A DNA stretch of 18,675 nt from Candidatus Buchananbacteria bacterium (GTDB taxonomy: Bacteria > Patescibacteriota > Patescibacteriia > 2-01-FULL-39-33). Position 1 is the first letter of the stretch. Each line of letters starts with the position of its first letter. Location: the NCBI GenBank assembly GCA_903859075.1, contig CAIOLF010000065.1, forward strand, positions 1-18,675. Reading direction: 5' to 3'. Positions 13,094 to 18,675 of this stretch are shown piece by piece. Position numbers and translations under genes: made by a program. The notes under the pieces were generated by a model. It worked only from the letters and a program-made list of their open reading frames with translations. It ran no database searches and was not told where the DNA came from.

Positions 13094-14383
13094 ATGAAAT
13101 ACGAAGCAAAAAAATTACCCAAGTCGCAAGTGGAGATTATCGTCGAGGTGCCTTACGAGGAGGTCAAAAAATATTTAACCGCGGCCGCGGAAAAAGTTTC
13201 GCGGGAAGCTAAAATAGAAGGCTTTCGGCCGGGCAAGGCGCCATATGAGATTGTCAAACAAAAATTCGGCGAGATGGCGATTTTGCAAGAAGCTTCCGAG
13301 GATATTGTCATTAAGACTTATCATGAGGCAGTGGTCGGTGAAAAATTGGTGACTATCGGCCAGCCGAAGATCGAGATTGAAAAAATGGCGCCGGGAAATG
13401 ACTTTGTTTATAAAGCCACCGTCGCAGTTTTGCCGGAAGTAAAAATCGGCGATTATTCCAATTTGAAATTAGAGCGGGCGGGGGTGGCGGTCGGCGACGG
13501 CGAAGTGGAAAAAATAATCGAGGATATTAAGAAGATGCGCGCCCAGCAGGCGTTGGTTGACCGCGAGGCCAAGGCGGGCGATCGTTTGGAGATAAATTTT
13601 GATATTTTTTTGGATAAAGTGCCGGTAGAAAACGGCAAGCAGCAAAAATATCCGATCACTATCGGCGAAAATCGTTTTATTCCCGGGTTTGAAGAGCAGC
13701 TAGCAGGAATGAAGGCAGGCGAGGTTAAAGAATTTGAATTGCGTTTTCCAGAAGATTATTATGAAAAGAATCTGGCTGGCAAGCTGGCGCAGTTCCGCGT
13801 CACTTGTTCGGCAGTTTATGAAATAACTTTGCCGACTATTGATGACGAATTTGCCAAACAGGTTTCCGGCGGCAAATTTACTACAGCAACGGAGCTGCGC
13901 GATAATATCAGGAAGAATCTGGAAGAAGAAAAGAAAATGAAAATTGAGAGTGAACTGGAAAACCAATTATTGGAAAAATTAGTGGGGCTCTCCGAGTTCG
14001 GAGAATTGCCGGAGGTACTGCTGGAAAATGAAGCGCATCGGATGGTCCATGAATTGGAAGAAGAAATATCGCAACAAGGATTGAAATTCGAGGATTATCT
14101 GAAGAGCATCAAGAAAACCCACGATGATTTGGAAAAAGATTTTATTCCGCGAGCCGAACTCCGGGTTAAGACCTCTATTTTGGCGCGGGAGATTTTTCAG
14201 CAAGAGAAAATGTCGGTCAGCGAGCAAGAGATTAATCAGGAAGCGGCGCACATTCTCTCGCATTATCAGAATAATGAGGATGCTAAGAAACAGATTGACT
14301 CCCCCTATTATCGCGAATACTTGGGCAATAAATTGGGCAATCAGAAAGTCATGGAATTTTTAAAGAGCCAAATCGTAAAATAA
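13094..14383 (+). CDS. tig: Trigger factor
   Basis: Ribosome-associated chaperone with peptidyl-prolyl isomerase activity. The N-terminal ribosome-binding domain contains GFRPGKAPYEIVKQKFG (about 42-58), equivalent to the GFRxGKxP loop that docks on protein L23. The FKBP-like domain spans about 150-240 (AKAGDRLEINFDIF ... IGENRFIPGFEEQLAGMKAGEVKEFEL in two parts). The rest is the helical C-terminal chaperone arms. 429 residues is full length. No Shine-Dalgarno motif; the leader is an AGCT-rich repeat. galE follows four bases after the stop, so the two are probably one transcript that ends at the hairpin at 15386. Confidence 0.95.
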   Translation: MKYEAKKLPKSQVEIIVEVPYEEVKKYLTAAAEKVSREAKIEGFRPGKAPYEIVKQKFGEMAILQEASEDIVIKTYHEAVVGEKLVTIGQPKIEIEKMAPGNDFVYKATVAVLPEVKIGDYSNLKLERAGVAVGDGEVEKIIEDIKKMRAQQALVDREAKAGDRLEINFDIFLDKVPVENGKQQKYPITIGENRFIPGFEEQLAGMKAGEVKEFELRFPEDYYEKNLAGKLAQFRVTCSAVYEITLPTIDDEFAKQVSGGKFTTATELRDNIRKNLEEEKKMKIESELENQLLEKLVGLSEFGELPEVLLENEAHRMVHELEEEISQQGLKFEDYLKSIKKTHDDLEKDFIPRAELRVKTSILAREIFQQEKMSVSEQEINQEAAHILSHYQNNEDAKKQIDSPYYREYLGNKLGNQKVMEFLKSQIVK

Positions 14384-14387
14384 AAAT

Positions 14388-15362
14388 ATGAGCAATATTC
14401 TGGTTGTCGGCGGAGCCGGCTACATCGGCAGCCACGTCACTAAAGAGCTTATCAAAGCTGGCCATAAAGCCATCGTCTTTGATAATCTCATCACCAGCCG
14501 CAAGGAAGACATCGTTTCCGGCGCCGATTTTATTTTTGGCGACGTGCGTAATCCGGCCGATATTGGCGGCGCCATGAAGCAGGACATTGATGCAGTTATT
14601 TATCTGGCCGCGCTTAAGGCCGCCGGCGAATCAATGGTGATACCGGAAAAGTATGCGGTCAATAATATCAGCGGTGCTATCAATTTATTTAATGCCATGG
14701 CGGAAAATAACGTGAAAAAGATCATTTTTTCTTCCACGGCCGCGGTCTATGGCGAGCCGCAATATCTGCCGATCGACGAGAAGCATCCCACGGAGCCGAT
14801 TAATTTTTACGGCTTTACCAAGCTGGAGATAGAGCGCATCTTGAAATGGTATGACAAATTAAAAAATATCCGTTTTGCCGCGCTGAGATATTTTAATGCC
14901 GTCGGTTATGATGTCGAAGGAGTGGTAAATTCTTTGGAACAGCAGCCGAATAATCTGTTGCCAGTAGTGATGGAAGCGGTTATCGGCAAGCGGCCGCAGG
15001 TGGAATTATTCGGTGATGATTATGATACTCCTGATGGTACTTGCGTCCGTGATTATATCCACGTCTCCGATCTCTCCAGCGCGCATCTGCTGGCCCTTGA
15101 TTATTTAATAAAGTACGACGAGAGCTTTACGGCCAATTTAGGCACGGAGAGCGGACTAAGTGTCAAAGAAATTATTGATGCAGTGAAAAAAATTTCTGGA
15201 GTTGATTTCGTCGTAAAGATCAGCCCGCGGCGTCCCGGCGATCCGCCCAAGTTGCTGGCCAACTCGCAGAAGGCCTATGATCTGCTCGGCTGGAAAGCGC
15301 AATATAGCGATATTGACACGATAGTAAAAACAATGCTTCGGGCCTACGGCCACAGCAGCTAA
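14388..15362 (+). CDS. galE: UDP-glucose 4-epimerase
   Basis: Extended short-chain dehydrogenase that interconverts UDP-glucose and UDP-galactose (or N-acetyl forms) for surface glycans. The NAD-binding Rossmann start is VVGGAGYIGSHV (6-17). The catalytic set is Ser116/Thr117 in FSSTAAVYGEP and Tyr141-x-x-x-Lys145 in YGFTK. NAD-side motifs DNL (32-34) and GDVRN (51-55) fit GalE, as does GDDYDTPDGTCVRDYIHVSDL (split 209-229), which is strongly diagnostic. The C-terminal part RRPGDPPKLLAN matches the family's usual RRxGDP. 324 residues is normal. Downstream of tig by four bases with no Shine-Dalgarno motif. Confidence 0.95.
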   Translation: MSNILVVGGAGYIGSHVTKELIKAGHKAIVFDNLITSRKEDIVSGADFIFGDVRNPADIGGAMKQDIDAVIYLAALKAAGESMVIPEKYAVNNISGAINLFNAMAENNVKKIIFSSTAAVYGEPQYLPIDEKHPTEPINFYGFTKLEIERILKWYDKLKNIRFAALRYFNAVGYDVEGVVNSLEQQPNNLLPVVMEAVIGKRPQVELFGDDYDTPDGTCVRDYIHVSDLSSAHLLALDYLIKYDESFTANLGTESGLSVKEIIDAVKKISGVDFVVKISPRRPGDPPKLLANSQKAYDLLGWKAQYSDIDTIVKTMLRAYGHSS

Positions 15363-15385
15363 AAATATAGAAAACATGCCAGATA

Positions 15386-15411
15386 AAAACCCCGATAACT
15401 GTCGGGGTTTT
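15386..15411 (+). terminator. Intrinsic terminator after galE
   Basis: AAAACCCCGA pairs with TCGGGGTTTT around a 6-base loop, 24 bases after the galE stop, with the U-tract formed by the end of the stem. It is followed within four bases by the promoter of the next gene. Confidence 0.88.
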
Positions 15412-15414
15412 ATC

Positions 15415-15443
15415 TTGACAAGATTTGTTAATTATGATATTCT
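15415..15443 (+). promoter_or_regulatory. Promoter for the HD-domain gene
   Basis: Consensus TTGACA (15415-15420), a 17-base spacer and TATTCT (15438-15443), with a TGA just before the -10 hexamer giving an extended -10. It starts four bases after the galE terminator. The leader of about 60 nt has a 7-bp hairpin AAGAACG/CGTTCTT (15480-15496) followed by AAGGAG. Confidence 0.8.
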
Positions 15444-15512
15444 GGTATGAATGTTTATGGGTGAAATTGTTATTAATGGAAGAACGGGGCGTTCTTTAGG
15501 AAGGAGTTCACA

Positions 15513-16466
15513 ATGACGACCATGGCCATGGCGGACACGCCGATTGGAGAGATTACGCCAGAGTTGTTAGCCGGACGTTTACGGTTCGCTTTCAACGACT
15601 GGCTGAGTGGGGGAACGCCGCCGTTTATCAGCGCGATTACGGCCGAGAGAGTAGTACAATTCCAGGCCAACGCGGAAGTGGCAGTTGGCGAATTCTACGC
15701 TAATGATGATCTCGGCTATGCTCACAGTTGTGCCGTTTATAATCGTCTGAAAGAAATTGCGGAGCAATCGCCGAGGATGATCCGTCTGATGACGGATCAA
15801 GAAAAGCTGTCCGACAGGCAGGCGGGATGCTTATTCACTTGGGCGGCAATGTTCCATGATCTGATGCGATTCTTCGGCTTCGGAACGCCAGATCATGAAG
15901 TGCCAGCCGCGAAATTAGCGAGAGCCGCTTTCAGCGGAGAACTCGATCTATGCGATTCGCTGGCCAAGGCAGTGATTTGTCATGAATATCTCTGTCCGAT
16001 AGCTGACGGGAAAGAGCTGCCGATCCTGTTCCAGAAGTCGCCTCTGGCGGAGATGTTCCGTCTGGCGGACAAGACCAGCTTGTCCCCGGCCGATGAGGTT
16101 GATCGCTGGTGGAAGCGCGGCAAGAGATACGGGACGAAGTTTTATGATCTCTATCTTCCCGACTCCATCCGCTTTAACCTCCCGCACAACTATGAGTTGA
16201 GAGACCAGCTTACTTATCTACTGATGCTCTTCGCCGTTCAGCCGAGCGATTTCTACGCTCATGAGGCGGCGGAGATCTATCGGCAGTGGGCGCTAGGCAA
16301 GGCGGAGGCGCTGTGTCGCGTCACGGTGATTGCTCGTGAGGAGAAGATCAGCGAACGGGCCGTAATGGAAGCGGTGGTACGTTTCCACCGGCACTACCGT
16401 CTGCCCCTGCCCGAAGGAATAGAGGGGTTACGGATCTATCGAGAATTTCAAAAAGGCAGAATCTAA
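15513..16466 (+). CDS. HD-domain phosphohydrolase-like protein
   Basis: Probable metal-dependent HD-superfamily hydrolase of unknown substrate. The metal-ligand series is intact: His71 (YAHS), the His115-Asp116 doublet (FHD), His128 (PDHE), His147 (CHEY) and Asp176 (LADKTS). The C-terminal 100 residues are helical and carry no motif I recognise. HD proteins with this His pattern hydrolyse nucleotides or cyclic nucleotides, but nothing here fixes the substrate. AAGGAG lies 6 bases before the ATG and the gene has its own strong promoter and terminator, so it is independently expressed. Codon use appears GC-richer than most neighbours, similar to the dUTPase-deaminase gene, which suggests transfer. 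Start choice is supported by the Shine-Dalgarno spacing. Confidence 0.8.
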   Translation: MTTMAMADTPIGEITPELLAGRLRFAFNDWLSGGTPPFISAITAERVVQFQANAEVAVGEFYANDDLGYAHSCAVYNRLKEIAEQSPRMIRLMTDQEKLSDRQAGCLFTWAAMFHDLMRFFGFGTPDHEVPAAKLARAAFSGELDLCDSLAKAVICHEYLCPIADGKELPILFQKSPLAEMFRLADKTSLSPADEVDRWWKRGKRYGTKFYDLYLPDSIRFNLPHNYELRDQLTYLLMLFAVQPSDFYAHEAAEIYRQWALGKAEALCRVTVIAREEKISERAVMEAVVRFHRHYRLPLPEGIEGLRIYREFQKGRI

Positions 16467-16492
16467 AAAAGGTTTTGCCTTGTTTTTTTTGC
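16449..16492 (+). terminator. Terminator at the end of the HD-domain gene
   Basis: AAGGCA in the last codons pairs with TGCCTT around a loop of about 17 bases; a shorter AAGG/CCTT stem is also possible. A run of eight T follows. It overlaps the stop codon. Confidence 0.6.
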
Positions 16493-16529
16493 CTAATTCT
16501 TTTAAAATGTCTGTATAAGAATTACAACT

Positions 16530-17393
16530 ATGGCTAAAAATATTTATCCGCATATTGGCGCGCATATCTCGGCGGCCGGCGACATTTCTCTGGCGCCGCT
16601 GCGAGCGGCTGAAGCGGGGCTGGAGTGTTTCCAGTTTTTTTCTCGTCCGCCGCAGGGCGGCCCGGCCAAGCCGATCACGGCGGGACTGGCGAAGAAATTC
16701 CAGGCTAATTGCCGGAAGCATAGGCTGGAAGCCTATATCCATTCTCCTTATTACATAAATTTAGCATCAGCGAATAATCGGATTTATTATGGTTCGATAA
16801 AGGTTATTCGTGAGGAATTGGAGCGTGGCAGCCAGCTGGGAGTAAAGTATTTGATGACTCACCTGGGCAGCGCCAAGGATTTGGGAGAAAAAGAAGGCCT
16901 GAAAAAAGCCATTGAGGGAGTCAGTAAGATTTTGGACGGCTACAAGGGCAGCACGAAATTTCTGATTGAAATGTCGGCCGGCTCCGGCGCGATTATTGGC
17001 GATACTTTTGAGGAAATAGCTAAGATAATTTTTTCGGCTAAACTTAAAAAGTACTCTGTCGGCATTTGTTACGATACGGCGCATGGCTTTGCTTCCGGTT
17101 ATGACTTGCGTACTAAAAAAGCGGTAAAACAGACCTTTAAACGATTTAATGAAATATTAGATCTGAAAAATTTGTATCTAATACATACCAACGACTCTTT
17201 GGCCGACTTTGGCAGCCATAAAGATCGGCATGGGCATATCGGCAAGGGAAAGATCGGTTTGGCGGGCTTTAAATCCTTAGTTGCTTTTGCTAAAAAACAG
17301 AAACTAAATTTGGTTTTAGAAACGCCTCACGAGGGGAATATGGATAAGGAACTGCTGGAGGATATAAAATTATTGAAGAAATTAAGAAAATAA
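16530..17393 (+). CDS. nfo: Endonuclease IV (AP endonuclease)
   Basis: Zinc-dependent AP endonuclease that cuts DNA 5' to abasic sites in base excision repair. It has a TIM-barrel fold. All nine metal ligands of the family can be assigned: His71 (YIHSPYYINLA), His111 (THLGSA), Glu147 (IEMSAG), Asp182 and His185 (CYDTAHGF), His219 (IHTNDS), Asp232 and His234 (KDRHGHIG, the DRHxNIG-type motif), and Glu264 (LETPH). 287 residues is typical. The start codon has no Shine-Dalgarno motif. A metallophosphoesterase gene follows after four bases, so the two, and the YggU-family gene, are probably co-transcribed. Confidence 0.96.
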   Translation: MAKNIYPHIGAHISAAGDISLAPLRAAEAGLECFQFFSRPPQGGPAKPITAGLAKKFQANCRKHRLEAYIHSPYYINLASANNRIYYGSIKVIREELERGSQLGVKYLMTHLGSAKDLGEKEGLKKAIEGVSKILDGYKGSTKFLIEMSAGSGAIIGDTFEEIAKIIFSAKLKKYSVGICYDTAHGFASGYDLRTKKAVKQTFKRFNEILDLKNLYLIHTNDSLADFGSHKDRHGHIGKGKIGLAGFKSLVAFAKKQKLNLVLETPHEGNMDKELLEDIKLLKKLRK

Positions 17394-17397
17394 ATTT

Positions 17398-17916
17398 ATG
17401 CTGATCGCCATCATTTCCGACTCCCATGACAACATTCCCAATATTGAGAAGTTTTTGTCGTGGGTCAAAGTCAATAAAGCAGAAATAATCATCCATTGCG
17501 GTGATCTCTCGGCGCCGTCGATGATAAATGAATTATTCAGCAAAGAATTTGCCGGCCCGATGCATTTAGTCTATGGTAATGTAGCTGATCGGGAAATACT
17601 TCCCAAGGTATGCTCGAAATATCCGAATATCAAGCTTCATGGCGACGAGGGAGAAATTTTTTTGACTAATGAAAGCGGAACAAAGATAAAGATTGCTTTC
17701 TGCCATTTTCCGGAAGAAGCTAAGAGACTGGCGGAAACTGGAAAATATAATCTGGTATTTTACGGCCACACGCATAAGCCCTGGATGGAGACGTTGCCCA
17801 ATAACTGCCAGCTGATCAATCCCGGCACGCTCGGCGGAGTATTCAATAAAGCGACTTTTGCGGTTTACGATACAGCGGCGGGAAAGCTGGAATTGAAAAT
17901 ATTAGAAACAATGTAA
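17398..17916 (+). CDS. YfcE/MJ0936-type metallophosphoesterase
   Basis: Calcineurin-like phosphoesterase with two metal ions, of the family that hydrolyses bis(p-nitrophenyl)-type phosphodiesters in vitro; natural substrate unknown. Motifs in order: D-x-H as Asp8 and His10 (ISDSHDN), GD at Gly35-Asp36 (HCGDLS), GN at Gly60-Asn61 (YGNVAD), a single His103 (FCHFP) and GHTH with His124 and His126. The residue after GN differs from the common GNCD or GNHE form. 172 residues is normal. It starts four bases after nfo without a Shine-Dalgarno motif. Confidence 0.92.
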   Translation: MLIAIISDSHDNIPNIEKFLSWVKVNKAEIIIHCGDLSAPSMINELFSKEFAGPMHLVYGNVADREILPKVCSKYPNIKLHGDEGEIFLTNESGTKIKIAFCHFPEEAKRLAETGKYNLVFYGHTHKPWMETLPNNCQLINPGTLGGVFNKATFAVYDTAAGKLELKILETM

Positions 17917-17919
17917 GCG

Positions 17920-18144
17920 ATGCTCATGACTATCAAGATTAGGGTAAAGCCAAATTCCAAAACTAATGCCGTAAAACCAAATGAAGACGGCTCCTATGCC
18001 GTCTCTTTGACTACTACTCCGATTGAAGGCAAAGCCAATGCGCAATTGATCAGAGTCCTAGCAGATCATTTTGGCGTGGCTAAGAGTCGGATTGCCATTA
18101 GATCTGGACAGAAATCACGGGATAAACTGGTGATAATCGGGTAA
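17920..18144 (+). CDS. YggU family protein (DUF167)
   Basis: Small conserved protein of unknown function. It has the family patterns VKPNSKTNAV near the start, then the central EGKANAQLIRVLADHFGV and KSRIAIRSGQKSRDKLVII, which match the DUF167 core (G-K-A-N-x-x-L-x-x-x-L-A). At 74 residues it is shorter than the usual 95-100 but includes the whole conserved core. It starts three bases after the metallophosphoesterase stop; an ATG two codons later (17926) is an equal choice. Probably the last gene of the nfo operon. Confidence 0.9.
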   Translation: MLMTIKIRVKPNSKTNAVKPNEDGSYAVSLTTTPIEGKANAQLIRVLADHFGVAKSRIAIRSGQKSRDKLVIIG

Positions 18145-18186
18145 TTAACGGTGATAAGATAGGTATAAGATGTAGAACAATATCTA
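18145..18186. other. Short spacer after the YggU gene
   Basis: AT-rich sequence of 42 bases between the YggU stop and the first promoter of the right-end region. No strong hairpin or reading frame is visible. Confidence 0.6.
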
Positions 18187-18215
18187 TTGACCGGCTTTTG
18201 AATATAAGGTATAAT
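18187..18215 (+). promoter_or_regulatory. Consensus promoter P1 of the right-end region
   Basis: TTGACC (18187-18192), a 17-base spacer and a perfect TATAAT (18210-18215). Expected transcription start is near 18221, inside the hairpin described next. Confidence 0.75.
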
Positions 18216-18218
18216 GCT

Positions 18219-18241
18219 ATCGCTAACTGTGAGTTAGCGAT
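18219..18241 (+). terminator. Terminator-like palindrome directly after P1
   Basis: ATCGCTAACT and AGTTAGCGAT pair perfectly over 10 bp around GTG, and TTTATTTTG follows. A transcript from P1 would be little more than this hairpin and its tail. It could instead be an operator palindrome overlapping the start site, or terminate read-through from the nfo operon. Confidence 0.65.
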
Positions 18242-18300
18242 TTTATTTTGTTAAATTAGCTAAAATTAGGTAAATATTTGTAAATTAGCAAAGTTAGCTA

Positions 18301-18329
18301 TTGACAATGTGTTAAATGTTTGATATAAT
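18301..18329 (+). promoter_or_regulatory. Perfect consensus promoter P2
   Basis: TTGACA (18301-18306), a 17-base spacer and TATAAT (18324-18329), a perfect match to sigma-70 consensus. Expected start is near 18336. P1 and P2 both read GCT directly after TATAAT. Confidence 0.88.
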
Positions 18330-18374
18330 GCTTGGTTAGTTAAAAAAATCGCAGTCTAGCGCCTAAAATTCTGC

Positions 18375-18396
18375 AGGCACGACAAGCATAGGAATT
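18375..18396 (+). repeat. 22-nt motif, copy 1
   Basis: AGGCACGACAAGCATAGGAA followed by TT. It matches 18605-18626 at 21 of 22 positions, the difference being A for G at 18390. Its GACAAG core can pair with a downstream CTTGTC. Confidence 0.9.
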
Positions 18397-18604
18397 ATGA
18401 AAAGGATTATCTTGGTTGCGAAAGTTACTCGGATTATCCCTTTGAATAGTTTCTTGTCTGCAGGATTGTGGGTACTAGGCAAAAATCTGCGGACTTAAGA
18501 GCAGCTTAAAATTTGTCACCTTCCATAAAAAATTTTGAGAAAGCTTTTATTTCTCTACTTTTCCCGCCAACATACCGGCGGAGCCGCGGTGGGTTGTTGT
18601 GGCT

Positions 18605-18626
18605 AGGCACGACAAGCATGGGAATT
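18605..18626 (+). repeat. 22-nt motif, copy 2
   Basis: Direct repeat of 18375-18396, 230 bases downstream. Here CACGACAA can pair with the upstream TTGTTGTG, using one wobble pair. Confidence 0.9.
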
Positions 18627-18675
18627 TTATAAGCTTAGTTCTGGCTTCGGCTTGAACTATGCTTTAAAAATTTTC

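Larger units (their letters stand above)
18336..18675 (+). ncRNA. Candidate structured non-coding RNA, unassigned
   Basis: About 340 bases after the perfect promoter P2 without a convincing protein gene but with many local stems. GACAAG (18381-18386) can pair with a downstream CTTGTC near 18451; GAGAAA and TTTCTC pair near 18538-18556; CCCGCC can pair with GGTGGG enclosing CGGC-GGA-GCCG (18564-18594); TTGTTGTG can pair with CACGACAA across the second 22-nt motif; and a stem of 8 of 9 pairs (18633-18641 with 18654-18662) is capped by TTCG. A 22-nt motif occurs twice (18375 and 18605). I do not recognise RNase P, 6S, SRP, tmRNA or rRNA motifs. The leader of an rRNA operon or an untranslated leader of a gene beyond the window are alternatives. 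The right boundary is the window edge, or about 18670. Confidence 0.5.

Noticed and set aside
15451..15516. A 21-codon leader ORF whose TGA overlaps the HD-gene start
   Set aside because: It begins about where transcription would start and ends in the next gene's ATG, but codes no recognisable peptide, and its overlap with the Shine-Dalgarno region is explained by the main gene.
18375..18626. CRISPR array or DGR repeats
   Set aside because: Only two 22-nt copies 230 bases apart, no regular spacers, and no cas or reverse transcriptase gene in view.
18336..18675. RNase P RNA
   Set aside because: Length, promoter and a CACGACA word near the 3' end fit loosely, but the conserved GAGGAAAGTCC core and its ACAGAA partner are absent.

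Overview
The window looks like chromosomal DNA from a small-genome bacterium of the Candidate Phyla Radiation (Patescibacteria), probably a Parcubacteria-like lineage. This is inferred from compact housekeeping genes, AT-rich start regions that mostly lack a Shine-Dalgarno motif, an SmpB/tmRNA pair, a type IV pilus retraction ATPase, CPR-style small membrane proteins and a large serine recombinase beside a tRNA. TGA, TAA and TAG are all used as stops, so the standard bacterial code fits. No rRNA or marker phylogeny is available to place it more precisely.

Layout. 1-1684: a large serine recombinase whose 3' end is copied as a perfect 78-bp inverted repeat upstream of it, followed by tRNA-Arg(TCG) on the minus strand, which the recombinase frame overruns. 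1835-2866: a minus-strand fusion of trimeric dUTPase and dCMP deaminase, two routes to dUMP in one chain. 3038-8800: a minus-strand housekeeping block for translation, RNA processing and motility (a DNA-binding membrane protein, glycyl-tRNA synthetase, RluD-type pseudouridine synthase, L32, NusB, RNase III, PilT). 8885-10563: a single-pass membrane protein and an AI-2E/PerM-type membrane protein.

From 10631 the genes are on the plus strand: smpB and ssrA (trans-translation), infC-rpmI-rplT (initiation factor 3, L35, L20), trigger factor, galE, an HD-domain protein with its own strong promoter, endonuclease IV, a metallophosphoesterase and a YggU-family protein. The last 530 bases hold no convincing protein gene. 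They carry two consensus promoters, a promoter-proximal hairpin, and a stem-rich segment with a duplicated 22-nt motif that I interpret as a candidate structured RNA.

Main points for a second look: the candidate RNA at the right end; the promoter followed at once by a terminator-like hairpin; the inverted repeat around the recombinase; the dUTPase-dCMP deaminase fusion; the divergent tmRNA with a long predicted tag; and two families of AT-rich palindromic intergenic repeats. I found no CRISPR array, transposon or complete defence system.
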